Positions 1 to 12,611 of a DNA stretch of 64,000 nt are shown in pieces. Source of the stretch: Castanea sativa (lineage: Eukaryota; Streptophyta; Magnoliopsida; Fagales; Fagaceae); contig NC_134013.1 in the NCBI RefSeq assembly GCF_040712315.1, forward strand, positions 81,846,001 to 81,910,000, written 5' to 3'. Position numbers and translations under genes: made by a program. Each line of letters starts with the position of its first letter. The first letter of the stretch is position 1. The notes beneath the pieces are model-generated. The model searched no databases and was not told where the DNA came from. It saw nothing but the letters and a program-made list of their open reading frames with translations.

Positions 1-14
1 CCATTCCTCTCTAT

Positions 15-290
15 TTGATGAGGTGCATTTGGAGGGAAAGAAATGTGAGGAGCTTTGAAGAATGTGAGCAGACAACTTTAGAATTAAAAGCCAATTTTTT
101 GAAGACCTTGCTCAAGTGGATGGTAGCTTCAGGTAAGTTTTCTTTTTCAAATTTATTTGTTTATATCATTCATTGTAATTTTAGATCTCTTGTACCACCT
201 TCAGCTAATATAATTCTTATGTACTTGTTGATTCATTTGAATAAATATTACTATTACTTATTAAAAAAAGAAGAAGCTAAAACAAGGTTT
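15..290 (+). mobile_element. LINE 3' end fragment (zf-RVT tail plus poly(A)-like end)
   Basis: The first 40 or so codons read like the extreme C-terminus of plant non-LTR retrotransposon polyproteins, with a W-R-E-R-N core near residue 6, then an F-E-x-C-E stretch and a TLL-W helix. After that the frame runs into AT-rich sequence ending in TTATTAAAAAAAG, which resembles a LINE 3' UTR with an A-rich tail. Its position next to a CNGC exon that lacks its downstream partner suggests it sits in an intron of that gene. It is a fragment with no intact protein. The family call is by recognition, not by alignment. Confidence 0.55.
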
Positions 291-414
291 AAGGAATAGT
301 TCATGCACAAGAAACCTAAAATAACAAGAAAGTAGTATCCATATAGTGACCAAGACAGAACATAACAGTGAACTTCAACTATGATAAAACGCTACCAAAC
401 CGAATAGGACTTAC

Positions 415-2358
415 ATGACTAGCAAGCATGTATAACAGCAAGTAATATGCAGCACCTGCCCAAGCAGTTTCAGCAAAAACACCTGCTGTCCTTTTCAGTT
501 CTGAAGTTAAAGGTAAGATTCGATGAAATCTGGGAAAATATTGAAGCAAGACAATAAAAAACAAGGCCTGTTTTGTAGCCAGTGCATCTGGACCATTTGA
601 ACTCTGGAGAAATCTCCAAACCACAACCTGCACAATTTCAAGAAATGATAACTAAAATTTAGTTTAGATGTTCCATTAACTCCAGAAAATCTGCAAATGG
701 GGTATTACAATGCCAACACACTTTTCAGGACTACAAATATCTATTTTTGCAAATCTTACAGTAGCAAATCGTAAATATGCATTTTGCCACTTTATATTTA
801 ATGCTTAAAATTAGAATCTCCATATGTTTGAGAGACTGTCCAACCCAAAAGTTTAACTAGTAGTGAACCATTATAAAATAAGATACCCAACCGATATGGG
901 TTCTCTTAACACCTCTGATACCAGCTGGCCCAACAAAACAGAATGAAACAGAAGACAGATAAATGGGCTCAACTGAAACAATGACAAAAGGACCTAGTGG
1001 TGGAGTTGAAGAACGAACAAACAAAGCAAGCTTTGATAAGTGATACCATATTAGATGCCTAACTAGAAAATAAGCTGAATACAAATGCAAAACTCAACCA
1101 TTGTAGCAAGCTTTAAAAAAAAAAAAGATTTAAACAAGATTTTACAAGGCAAAAGCAAAGATTTCCATATAAAAAGCATTCCGTTTTCAACAATGGACAT
1201 GGAGATCATAAAGAAACAATAGTCAGTGCAACTGTTTTTCATATCTATAGCATAACAATTGTAAGATGTCAACAGCATATAAAACATAGATGCAAAATGA
1301 GCACAAAGTTAAGAGACAAAAGAACATTAATGAGGTGGAAGCAGGCAGCTCAGTTAATTAAGAAGTGGATTAAGAGCAGTATAAACATTTTAACCTGTGG
1401 TAGGGGTAGCACAGAAAGAAAATCAACGATGAAATACCCCCGCAAATATCGCCTGGCTATTTTTGCAGGGTCTATCACAAGTTCCCCTCGTCCAAAAACC
1501 CGAGATGATGGGGCAATATAAGCAATTCGGAATTGGAGAGCCATGTGAATGAGATAAAAAGCATCGACAATTGTCCGCAATGTAGTCACTGTGATTGCTA
1601 ACCTTCGATCTAAACCAATGCAAACTGATGTTTGATTAATGACCGGAAGATAATAAAAGAGAGGGTCCACAGACACTGCCAAAATACATGATACAACAGA
1701 AAGTCTATTCCACAAGAGGAGGAATTTGTCTTGAGGATCAAATATCTTCTTCTCTGAAGCTTTAAGATCTTCGGGAAACACTGCCCGAGAAACCCCGAAT
1801 CTAAGTGATCTACCAATAGATTTAAGTCCATCGGATCCTTTTTTCATTCCTCTCTTAAAAGATCTAGATGTTCCATCTCTTGCATGAGCTGTGCGGCTAA
1901 ATCCCTCAACATTAAATCCACATCTATTCAAGCCAGTATCAGAAGATGATGATGTTCTAGAATCCAAGTCATCCAACCTAGAAAATAAATAAATAGCACC
2001 ACCATGCAAATAAGATGCTTTATTGTAGCAGTAAAAAATTAAGTTCATACAAAACTAGCATCACCCTTAAATTTTCATCATGATAAATAGAGGAAGGTAG
2101 AGAAGGGTAGTGTTGGAGGAGAGGACAATAACCCTACTTTTGACATCAATTACAATCTGTTGCATGGCTCAAGAAATATCTAAGACCTTTTCGGTACAGA
2201 ATATCTTTTTTTTGATACACGGTACAGAATATCTAAAATAGTGAAAGTGAGGCCAATGAGCTATAGCTCAACTGGCACTTCCTTCTCCCATAATAATGGG
2301 ATGGAGGGTGAGGCCATGGGTTTACAACTCAATGAATGAGTGTGTAACTTATCAGATC

Positions 2359-2390
<32 letters not shown>

Positions 2391-2935
2391 AATATTTTGT
2401 GACTATCAAAGTTGCATAATGAAACTGAAAATGGTCTTGGTCAACATTCTTACTTTTTTTTTTTTTTTTTAATTGAAGAGTATAGAAATGAAAACAAAAT
2501 TTGAAGTTTTAAACTACATCAAAACTTAAAGCTTTCCCTTCATCCCATGAAACATGAAAATTGGGTAATTGTTCACATAGTTTGTCACATGAACTGAGAC
2601 TTCGCTCTCATATTATCAGATTCTGGGGACTGTAGATGACTAAGCAACTCATATTCATGTAAAACAGCCATTAAAAGAGAAACTGCCCTTTAAAGCCACA
2701 TGTGATTGCTATACTGTCATATGCAGTTTATATGCCCCCCCCCCCCCCCCCCCAAAAATGCACACACACACACACACACAAACACCAGACAAACAAGTAC
2801 AAGTATATAAACAGTTCAACTTTCTTCTCCTTCATAAATTCAGAACCATGATAGTGCAAACAACTATTTTTGGTACCTTACAAACTTCTCTCGTTGGCCA
2901 CCCATGTATTGTGACTTGTAACTGCAGTCCATCAT
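415..2935 (-). CDS. Cyclic nucleotide-gated ion channel, group I (CNGC5/6/9-like), N-terminal half
   Basis: Plasma-membrane cation channel gated by cyclic nucleotides and calmodulin. Three coding exons are joined by GT-AG introns. Exon 1 (2877-2935) begins with two ATGs after an in-frame TAA and ends in the group-I motif GGQREKFVR. Exon 2 (1395-1977) starts with LDDLDSR, carries the basic SRSFKRGMKKG region, then S1 to S3 (KFLLLWNRLSVVSCILAVSV; TLRTIVDAFYLIHMALQF; YFIVDFLSVLPLPQ). Exon 3 (415-627) gives the end of S3, the S4 region (QYFPRFHRILPL) and S5 (AETAWAGAAYYLLLYMLASH). Phases agree at both junctions (2, then 0). The 285 codons present stop before the pore, the cyclic-nucleotide-binding domain and the IQ motif, which must lie left of the window. 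Start chosen by the upstream stop and family homology. Confidence 0.93.
628..1394 (-). other. CNGC intron 2
   Basis: GT at 1394-1393 and AG at 629-628 on the minus strand, phase 0. AT-rich with no coding signal. A poly(A)/poly(T) stretch lies near 1115. Confidence 0.85.
2252..2352 (+). mobile_element. tRNA-derived SINE-like fragment in CNGC intron 1
   Basis: Contains a tRNA-like A-box region (AGCTATAGCTCAACTGGCA) followed by GATGGAGGGTGAGG and a degenerate B-box (ATGGGTTTACAACTCAATG). It then ends in TGTGTAACTTATCAG and a (TA)n stretch. This layout of tRNA head, short body and simple-repeat tail is that of plant SINEs. It lies in the 899-bp intron 1 (1978-2876). The call is by pattern recognition. 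Confidence 0.5.
2735..2753. repeat. 19-bp poly(C) tract
   Basis: Uninterrupted run of 19 C, followed by AAAAATG and a (CA)n run, inside CNGC intron 1, about 125 bp from the exon 1 donor. Homopolymer C of this length is rare in an AT-rich plant genome and may be partly a sequencing artefact. Confidence 0.9.
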
Positions 2936-5300
2936 TCTTTACAACTGAATACATAAAACCACCTGCAACCAAAGAAATAAAATGCAAACCAATTGGAGTC
3001 AAATTAATCAAATCAGCCTAGGTGGTTAGGCAACCTCACAAGGTCAACACCAAGCAACCAAGGGAACATGACACTAGAAGCATGTCAAGGTCCAACCATG
3101 CACTCAAGAATCCTCTGTGTGTGCTTATCAAAAAAAATATATTATAATAATAATAATAATAATCCTGTATGTGTGTACAGTTTTCTCAAAAGTCCATGCT
3201 TTCTCTGTGATTGATAAAGTGCCATATCGACTAAAAGCATCAAGTTACATAAATCACAAACATGATACTAGTTATTACACATTGCCATTAAAAGGAGTCA
3301 ACTACCTAGCTAGTAAAAAAGCCAAAACCCAGTTCCTCTATTTTTAACCAAACCAAAACTTGTCTAAGCATATTAATTAAATAGTCCCCAAGTGACATGA
3401 TCACACACTTTCTGTCCAATTTACAAATTATCCTTACAGTCTCAGATGAATCTTGCTATCTGTATACTTATTTGTAATAAATTTTGTCCCTCAACAAGGC
3501 ATTCTAAGACACCAGCTTACCACACCATCCTTCTCCACCAACTAGCCAGCATATTAATCAAAAGTTTAATACATTTCCCACTAAGATAATGGACCAAAAT
3601 CTTATATGTACAAAGCACCACTTTCTTCAACACGAGCAGCAAAAGCAGCAATTAAAATTTTCCAAAAAGAAAACTACGCGACAACATTCTTCACCACTCG
3701 CTAGCAATTTTAAGGAAACCAATGGCAAACCTGTCTAGACCAGATGATATATTTGTAATGAGATGTCTAAGTGCCCCTAAACACTTCTTCTCTTCAAATG
3801 GCCTCTCTAATAACCCTAAAACAATAGATAAATGAAGGAGCTACATACCGTGACTGTATTAAGATTCTCATAAAAATGATCATCCCTTCCTTCAAATCAT
3901 TCTCCTCATCCAATAGAACAAAACTTATCATTTCCAAAAAAGTTAGTTTTCCTATGAAGTTGATAAAAATATTCATACTTCTACCTCTATCTTCAAGCCA
4001 ATAAGTCCATGATTATGGAAATTTTATGGGCACAGATTAAGACCACTGGAGGCAATCCATTAATTATGCAAAACAAGTTCTACAAGAGATTTACTTTATA
4101 TGACTAACTTTGTTCCCACAGACCTAGTCCATCAACAAGGACACTACCTAAACATGCTTAAGAGTTTTGACAATTTGTGACCTGGATAAACAAGGATCAG
4201 ATGATGTCTGTACAAGACTGCAGTGGTACTAGAAAATACTCATGGCAGTTCTAAATTCTCTCATTGCAATAAGAAGCATACCTATCAAATTTTAATAACA
4301 AAGTTATTTACCAATAACGGGTTAACTCAAAACAATTAAAATAAGCTGCAAGACTTATGAGAAAAAGAATCATCAAACACACCTCAATCAGCCTTGGTCG
4401 ATCTCACTTGTCAGCAAAAACCCTTCTATCTATCACCTCAGCACTCTTTGTTTCACCAAATGGTTATGACGGATATTCTCCTCATTTTTTTCCATTCCAA
4501 ATTTTTGCATTTGGTGGCGCTTCACATCATCAAGAAGTAGTTCAAAACTTCCAATTGTCCACAAAGTGACACCTGTACCTCAAACCCTCAGATGGATTTA
4601 CTATTTGTAGTAGTGCACTCATCTAAAGTCCAAAACCATTTTTACTAACTCCCATTATTGTTCAAGAGATGCCCTCCAGTTCAAACTCCAAAATTGCATC
4701 CTCTTCAACTGCCTTATCAACTTAAAGTCAAAATCTTAACATTAGCTTAAATCATTTCCAACAAATCCAAACACAAATTTTCTCATTTCCTTGAGTATCC
4801 AAAAATCCTCCATGTAACTAAATCTCAAACAAAAGGCTGATTCTTTTGCTTCCACAATCCTTAAAAAGCAAAACCCAATACTCCAAATCTTCCATCTCCA
4901 ACCGTTGACCAATAAATTTAATATTTTTACATTTTTTTTACAAAAAAGAAAAGCATAACCAACATGATAGATTATGAGTTATAACCAAAGAAACACGAAT
5001 TCAAGCTTAACAGTAAACCCGTTCATACCTCCAGATTCCAAAAAATAGCTCAAAAATTCAATCTAACTAAAATCAAAACCCGAAACAACTTTCCCTTCAC
5101 AAAAACTTTATATTTCTATATATATACATAAATCAATACATGCATATACACATATATATATATATAAATATATAAAAGAGAACATACTGAGAATCTGTAG
5201 AGGCTGTTGCTTTAGCTCATGTCTGCTGAGTCTGAGGTAAAAAACCAAGAAAGTTTGGCTGACAAACAGAGAGAAAGAAAGAGAGACAAGACCAAAGTAC
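2936..5300 (-). other. CNGC 5' region with a probable 5'UTR intron
   Basis: No coding exon seen between 2936 and 5300. A consensus donor (CA then GTATGT, minus strand, first intron base 5187) and an acceptor-like TTTATGTATTCAG just upstream of the ATG near 2950 suggest a long intron within the 5' untranslated region. The untranslated first exon would then start between roughly 5190 and 5450. Transcript data would be needed to fix it. Confidence 0.45.
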
Positions 5301-6266
5301 AAAATAAGTGGGAAATATTACTTTACCAAAAACGAAAACGAAAAATAAGAATAAAAAAATAGTGAGGAAAGAAAGATTCTTGGAAAGTGTACTGTACTAT
5401 TAAGGATTTTGCAGGGAAAAAAAGTGAAATGACTGTAACTGCCCCTACGTGCGCCCGATGTTTGTGGGCTGGTGTCTGCCTGTGCTGTATATGTATGTAT
5501 CTGAAGTGGCTTCGGGTTCGAGTTCGAGTTATTGACCATTTTGACCCCTTTTTTTTTTTTAACACTCAAATGTTTGCAAATTTTTTTGAGTAAATGGTTT
5601 TTTTTTTCGTGTGAATAGGGTCGTAACACTTATTTTTAATGAAAAAAATTGTTAAAAAAGTGATTTGTGAGTCCCATAAATAGTGTATGGGACTCATTGG
5701 TATGACAAAAAAAGCACGCTTCTCCAAAAAAGAAAAAAATTGCAACGCAAATGCAAGACGCAAACATAATTCAAACGCATACTAAGTTTGTGTGGGAGTT
5801 AGAATTGAATTATTTGGGCAGTTGGAAATTTTTTGCAATTTAATGATTTTTTTTTTTTCCATTTTTAGTGGAGACGTTCAAGTTCAAGTTCAAGTCTGAT
5901 CTTCTCTAGTATTATAAATTATGTACCGGTATCATTGGTTAATCTATGAAAATTGTGTTCCAAAGCAAAGTTTGAAATGATCCGAGACAAGATACCAGAT
6001 AAGTAATTGTTCAAATCTGGTCTTCTTTGTCCCAACTATTAAGAATCTTGTAATTTTACTGATACTTTTTGGTATTTCTAACTTTAATATACATGGTTTA
6101 AATCCATTCATCCGCAACTATTGAATTATTAAAAAGAAATTAGTCAACTATCAATGTATTGCTAAAAGCCTCGTAACTTAATTGACAGTTGGCATTTCTT
6201 AGCATTTCTAACATAGACATTTTAGACTACAAATTCTCCCTCTTTATTATTGTAATTATTGAATAA

Positions 6267-6303
<37 letters not shown>

Positions 6304-7119
6304 CAACTTAGTATTTCATCTTTCAAACTTAAATAGAATTTATTTTATGCGTTATTCTTCATATCAATTTAAATTGAGTTAATAGTTGAAACTGATTTGA
6401 ATGTGAATTTTTTACATTTTCATAATAATCTTTTAACATGTGCTTCTTTTACCAAATTAGCTAATTTTGTTATAATTTAAAAAAGAGAGAAGGTAAAATA
6501 TAATTAGTTTTGAAAATTGAGGAGCTATAAATTAGACAAAATTAATAGTTGAACAATTAAATTGAAATTTATTTAATAATAAGAGAATCTAATTAGTAAT
6601 TTAACTTTAAAAAAAATGAAAGATGGGTTTTTAACATGTAAAGGACTTGTGTATGAAAATTTTATTCTAAAAATCTATCCTGTGGTTATTCCCTTTGATA
6701 TTATTTGTTTTCGTGATTTTCTCAGATTTTATACGTAATGGTCCATTCTGCTTACCACAGAAAATAATTATTAAAAAAAAGTGTTTGAATAGATCAGCTC
6801 CACTTAAAGACTTGTTGATCGGATACTATAAAATAAAACACAAAAAAGCCATACTTTTTAGAAACCTTTGTAATAGAATTTTTTAAGGACTTTTGAACAA
6901 GATATTACCTTTCTACCAAAAAATACAAGATATTACCTTCCGTGACTTTTTGCTTTTTTTTTTTTGGCTGAATTCCGTGACTTCTTGCTTGAAAAGAAGG
7001 GGAACTGGATGCAAATATATTTTCTTGTCTTACTTTTGGGAAAAACTTTGGTCTTACACTAAAGAGTAGTAAGTTGTTGATTGACTCACAATTAAAGTAG
7101 TAAATAAACCTAATGGTTT

Positions 7120-7720
7120 ATAAATAGCTTGAGAAATTTACTTGTTTATGTTCATTTGTTTAAAAAACAAGTTATGTTTAAATTCAAGTTTAGGCTCAAT
7201 TATTAAACAAGTCAAGTTTAAGCATAATAAATGTTCGAGAACATTGAGGTTCAATTAACTAATAATTATAATTAATAAAAAAAAATATAACTATATTTTA
7301 TACTCATTTAAAAATATATTTATATAGAATTGAAATTGGATTGTGTAAATTTGTAAATAGATTTATATAATATCAAATTATTATTTATAGTTTATAGATA
7401 ATATAATTAGTCTAGTATAAATTCATTGATTTGCGAAGGAATAAAAAATTTTAATCATAATTTATATATATATGAAAAATGAATAAATTAATTAAGTAGC
7501 TCGTGAACAAGTTTGAGCTTGTTTATTCTTGCTCTCATTGGACCATTTGTATCTATATGCACTAGGAGCCTGATTCATAATAAGAAAATGAATCAAGTTT
7601 GAATAATAATCTTGTTTGATAATGAACTCAAACTTGACTTGTGTTCAAAATAAAATTGAATGAACAAGCTTGAATTTTTAATATTGAATCGGCTTGACTT
7701 GTTTATAGCCTTACACAATA
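7120..7720. mobile_element. Degenerate inverted-repeat element
   Basis: The left end contains ACTTGTTTATGTTCATTTG and TCAAGTTTAGGCTCAATTA. The right end contains GAATGAACAAGCTTGAATTT and CGGCTTGACTTGTTTATAGC. The two halves are roughly complementary around an AT-rich centre. No protein coding and no clear target duplication. Boundaries approximate. Confidence 0.4.
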
Positions 7721-9025
7721 TATTATCTCAATAAATTATGAAAAAAGAAAATTGTGTTGATAACTAAATTGAAATTAAATACTCTTGCAACATTGTTAGA
7801 TGAGAGATCTATGTAAAAAGTACGGATTACCTTTTGATATTCAATTGATAATATTATTGTTTGATATCGATAGAAGCAAATGGTAAAATTTTCTCTTCTA
7901 AATTACATGACACTGTTAAGTCTAAATGATCCTATTATAATTTCTTTTAAATTTAGAGGCATCGATTTGCTTATAAAATAAAGAAAACTGAAGTTTTTAT
8001 TTATTTATTTGTTTTTTTTGTTCACTTCTTTCTATGCATTATGTTTGATATTCTTTAAATAAATGATTTGATTTAGTTTTTATTTATTAATTTATATTTA
8101 AATATGTATCATAACTAAATATTAAAAAAAAAAAACTGATAATAATAGTAAAATGAATGCATTGGTTTTTTTTTTCCTCTCTCTCCTTCCTATAATGTTA
8201 AAGTTTTGAAAACTCATCTTTTTTACGTTGGTATTATACAGTATATGTACATTGGTAACTTTATTTTATTTTATTTGAGAAACGAACACACACACACATA
8301 CAAGGGAGAGGAAAAAGTACATTGGTAACCTGAAGATGAGTATTGTTACCTAGGAACATCCAAGTTACTATAAACTTACTCTAGCAAACACATATCAGCT
8401 TCACCCTTAATTTCTTCTCCAAAAAAAAGTTTCACCCTTAATTATTTATTTATTTTTTGTTGAGAATCTCTCTAATTACTCACTTAGTGTGCACATTAAG
8501 TCTACTTTTTTTTTTTTTTATTTATAATAATTTGATAATTACAGGAGGGGTGATCCAAACTTTGGATATCTTTATTGAAAACATCTAAAAGCTCTTGGCA
8601 CATAAAATGACAACTGAATCATACTTTTGCTAAAAAAAATTCAACACTATATGAGGAATTTTTGTCCATCTTTTTTGTTTTTGTTTTTTATTTTTTGTTT
8701 TTTTCCATGGGGGAGTAAGAAGATTTCTTCTTCTACACTCCAAGCCTAATTTATAAATAACAAATATGTCAGTTTCTTTCTTGACTTGAGTTTGGACCCA
8801 TAACCAATCAATTGATCATGAACACACACACATATATGATATATATATGCCAGGATTTTTCCCAACTCGATAATAAGTGACCAGGTCAATGAAGAAAACT
8901 TAAGTAGTTAAACTTAAGTTCTATTCACGAATTGGTCAATGGGTTGAAAGTTGAAATTGAATTAGTGACTTATTCATTATTTCACTTGATTTCATTGTTC
9001 ACACACACACATATATACAGACCGG

Positions 9026-9345
9026 GTAAAATACTAATTTAATTTTTAAACTTTACTAAAAGTTTGTTTTCCATCTCTAAACTTTAAAAATGTTATATTT
9101 TTTCTTAAAATTTGTAATTTTTTTAATAGTTTAAAAAAAATATGATGAAAAGAGAACATTTTTTTTAATAGTTTTGGAATGAAAATTAAACTTATGGTAA
9201 AGTTTAAAAGGATAGAGTAAAATATTTTTAATAGTTTATAGAAAAAAAGAGAACTTTTCAATAATTGAGGGGTGAGAAACTAACTTTGTAAAATATAGAG
9301 ATGAGAAATAAAATTTTGATAAAATTTGAGGACTAAAATAGTATT
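9026..9345. mobile_element. MITE-like inverted-repeat element
   Basis: Left end GGTAAAATACTAATTTAATT and right end GGACTAAAATAGTATTTGGC are imperfect inverted repeats. The interior also folds (ATCTCTAAACTTT near 9070 against AGAGATGAGAAAT near 9297). About 320 bp, non-coding. It resembles the elements at 34979-35300, 51415-51739 and 62687-62996. Confidence 0.5.
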
Positions 9346-10450
9346 TGGCATTTTTATTTTTTATTATTTTTATTATCAGAGATAAAAAGGAAGACAACCG
9401 TGAGGTCCGTGACACACACAAGACATGGTTTACTGACCCCATCTCCCAGCTGTCCAATCCATCATCCTCTCCGAGATGGATATCCTATCTATATTCCATA
9501 TTTGGTGCAGGCACAACTTGCGTTCACAACACATACATTTCTACCTTCTTTTTTTCCACATCTTGCATCGTCTGAACTGAAAATGATATATTCTTTCTTA
9601 TCTTTGAATAATCACATTCACATGTTCTTCATCCTCCACATGACCTTTCATTCAAAAAAAACATGACCTTTCATTCAATCATTCAATCATTCAATAACTC
9701 CATCAATCAAGTTATGAAATTTTTTTGTTTCTATATCATGTTGATGTCAAAATATAATACTCCTTACAATAAAATATCGATCTTTTTTATTTAATTATTA
9801 TATCTTTTATTTAAATTAAAAAGTCAATACTTTTTTTATTTACTAGTTGAGGATAGTTTTAAAAATTTGTATTTCTTTACTTGGAAAACAGAATTGTTAA
9901 ATAATGTGTCCTCAGCAATATGATGAGGAATCATGCAATAAGTTAAAAGAGTCAAAATGGACTATCAGCAAGCGCACAGAATGGGGCCAGAAAGGCAAAA
10001 TGTTCAGGCATCTGTAATTCTATTGAGATAATCATTCACTACATGAAAAACAATGCCTAATACAGTTCAGGCACGACGACAAATTTGTTAGTGATATATG
10101 GCCTGTCTACCAATTTTGTGAGTGGATGTGACTGACCATGTAATGAAAGTCATTACATAGGTTATTGCAGACTGTAGCCATTGACACTGCAGAAAGACCA
10201 CCCAACCTTCAAGAAATGTATCTGATAGCTCTGAAAACCAGCTCAAAATTCCTGAACTAATGTTATGAGCTCAACAATTGTATCAAACATCTCCCAAAAC
10301 TACCTCAAAATGCCTTAATTGACAGGCAAAGCTAAGAGCTATTACAAGTTACAGCCACAAGCAGTTCAAACCAGAGTCAAATGACACTGCTTCAGAATTA
10401 CACAGCCTGCAAAAATGAGAAACGGCATCACCCATATTGAGTACCTATAT

Positions 10451-10555
10451 TTTTTTTTGGATAAGTAATAAGTTTTATTGATATCAAAAAAGGGACACCC
10501 GAGTACACAGGAAGTGTACAAGGCGTCAAGTACAAAAATTACAAGAATCAAGGAA
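10451..10555 (-). mobile_element. 5'-truncated LINE insertion with 18-bp target duplication
   Basis: On the minus strand the fragment reads as a LINE 3' end (a GTACACTTCCTGTGTACTCG segment, AATAAAACTTATTACTTATC, then oligo-A). It is bounded by an exact 18-bp direct repeat, CATATTGAGTACCTATAT, at 10433-10450 and 10556-10573. A poly(A) end plus a long target duplication is the signature of target-primed reverse transcription. It lies about 400 bp past the stop codon of the acyltransferase gene, possibly in or near its 3'UTR. Confidence 0.85.
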
Positions 10556-10967
10556 CATATTGAGTACCTATATTAAAAGAATTGTGCATTGATTGGGAAG
10601 TAAACTTCAGGAAACAAGAAGGACCAATCTATAAAGCTGAGAAAATGTTTGTTTTGGTAAGAGATGAAAACTTCGATACTCTCAATTTGATTACAGAAGT
10701 CTTTACAAAAGAAAGCTATAAGTCTAAATACGTACAAGATAACAGATTGCAACCCAGAGTGCGACAATCATATTAATTGGCAATAAAAGTCGCCTTACTT
10801 TTCACATACTGACACAGTGACTCGGAAAGAATGAAAGATAAGAAGAAAAAAAAGAAAAAGAGCAAGGACAAGTGATTTATACCTTCCACTATAAATTTCT
10901 TCAATCCACATTAAAGGATTAAGTATCATGCTGTGTACATCAAACAGAACTTGTTGCAGATATCTTG

Positions 10968-12611
10968 TCATTGGTGATTGAGCTCATCTGCAATTGTTTT
11001 TCTAGCCTTATTGCATAGTTCTTCTGGATCACTTCCTTCTATAGGCTTATGAATAACAACTTCCACAGAACCTAAATTTAAGATGCCCTCCATTCCTGCA
11101 GGCATGATTTTGCCAGTTCCCTTAAGGGTAATAGGCACTACTGGCACTTTGGTTTTTGCCGCAACACTGAATGCACCTTTCTACATATCACCATAAAAAA
11201 AAAAAAAAACAATAAATTTCAGAGAAAACAATAGGGTTCTAATAGAACTCCTGAATCTCCCCTCAAGCATAGTTTTTATAAAAAAATTGAAAGTAATGCA
11301 AATTGAGAGGGGAGGGGCAGACTGGAGCCAAATAGGAAATAATTACTGAATAAATTGAAATTATCTAGAAATTGTTCACTTCAACTTTGAACCGCCATGG
11401 GGGTGACTTTTTTATATGCAGCAAGAAAAAGTACTAAAGCACGTCAAAGTACACATGCGTTATAAATATGATAGGACTCTAGCCTTTCCTCTATTTTGGT
11501 TGTAGAGAAAATGAAAGAATCAATTTTTTTTCTTCCTTTTTGTTCATGATCCTCAGCAACTAGACACTGCAGGTGAGTTTCCGGTTCTCGTTTCCCTAAA
11601 TGACCATATCAAATCAGCCCCAAAAGATTCCTGATGTGAACTCACCTTGAAAGCACCCAATTTTCCATCTTTACTCCGTGTTCCCTCAGGGAAGAAAAAT
11701 ACAGAGGCCCCCTTCTTTGTAAGATCCATGCATCGCTTAAGGCAGTCCTATATGAGAAAAATCCCAAAATTCAAATCTATAGTTTCAAGCAAGACTAAGT
11801 TTACCCAGATGAAAAAAAAAATTAAGATAAAACAGTTGTGGTACATTTCCATCTAACCTAGACATGCCAAATGAAGACAACTGCAATGAGAAACAATGTG
11901 AAAGAGTAAAGGAACTACCAACTGGCTTCTGCTGTCCATGCGCTTCAAAGGGATGACACCCAACAAAAACATGGCCCACCCAATAATGGGATAGAGGAAA
12001 ATTGAAGTCTTGCTGATAAACTTAAAGCTCCTTCCAAGAGTGAGAAGAGTATAGATGTCTAAAAAGCTCTGGTGGTTGGAAACATATACAGCAGGAATAT
12101 CAGGAGGAGGCAGATTCTCCAATCCCTCATACTTAATTTTTATAAATGGAGTGACAGTTAAAGTTGCCCAAATTTTGGCAATGAAATACTGAGCTTTTCT
12201 TTGGTATCGATCAAAAAAGAGTACAAATGGATGTACCACCAGCATCAGCAGAAACAGAAAGATGGCAGTGAAAGCAGTGACAACATAAAAACATATTCCT
12301 CTAACTTTTGAGCTCAACTTATGTTCTGCACTTCAGAGATTTTAAAAGGAAATTGATTAGGCTATAAGCTTGAATATGAAGATGGAGAGTGTCTGAAAAA
12401 GGCAGAAAAGAAAAACCTGATAATGGGTAGCTGGCATCAGGGTACCCTGTTTCAGCAAGTTCAGATCTTACAACTATGTATCTGGATAATCTATTTTGAT
12501 TGCAGATTTTATTATTAGAATAAGTTCTATTCAACTCTTCTTTTGGCTTAAAATAGTTCCATGATACACAGTCATCCTTCCTTGGAACACATGAATACCT
12601 ATTTTGAGCAG
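10968..12611 (-). CDS. LPAT1: Plastid 1-acyl-sn-glycerol-3-phosphate acyltransferase (LPAT1/ATS2-like), 5' end incomplete
   Basis: Transfers an acyl group to the sn-2 position of lysophosphatidic acid to make phosphatidic acid for plastid glycerolipids. Exons: 12417-12611, 11919-12325, 11646-11747 and 10968-11180, all GT-AG with matching phases. Exon 12417-12611 gives the N-terminal mature region ending in RYIVVRSELAETGYP. Exon 11919-12325 has two hydrophobic segments, the catalytic NHQSFLD (HX4D) box and GVIPLKRMD. Exon 11646-11747 has the FPEGTRS box. Exon 10968-11180 has VPITLKGTGKIMP and ends in a TGA after DELNHQ. This domain order is that of PlsC-family plastid enzymes. The transit peptide exon(s) are not firmly placed. 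A candidate start at 14539 is listed separately. Confidence 0.92.

Larger units (their letters stand above)
5300..9900. other. AT-rich intergenic region, no gene
   Basis: No exon-like reading frame or recognisable protein on either strand. It holds microsatellites ((TA)n/TATG near 6265-6302), a degenerate inverted-repeat element (about 7120-7720) and a second one at 9026-9345, both listed separately. The right end is downstream of the minus-strand acyltransferase gene. Confidence 0.7.
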
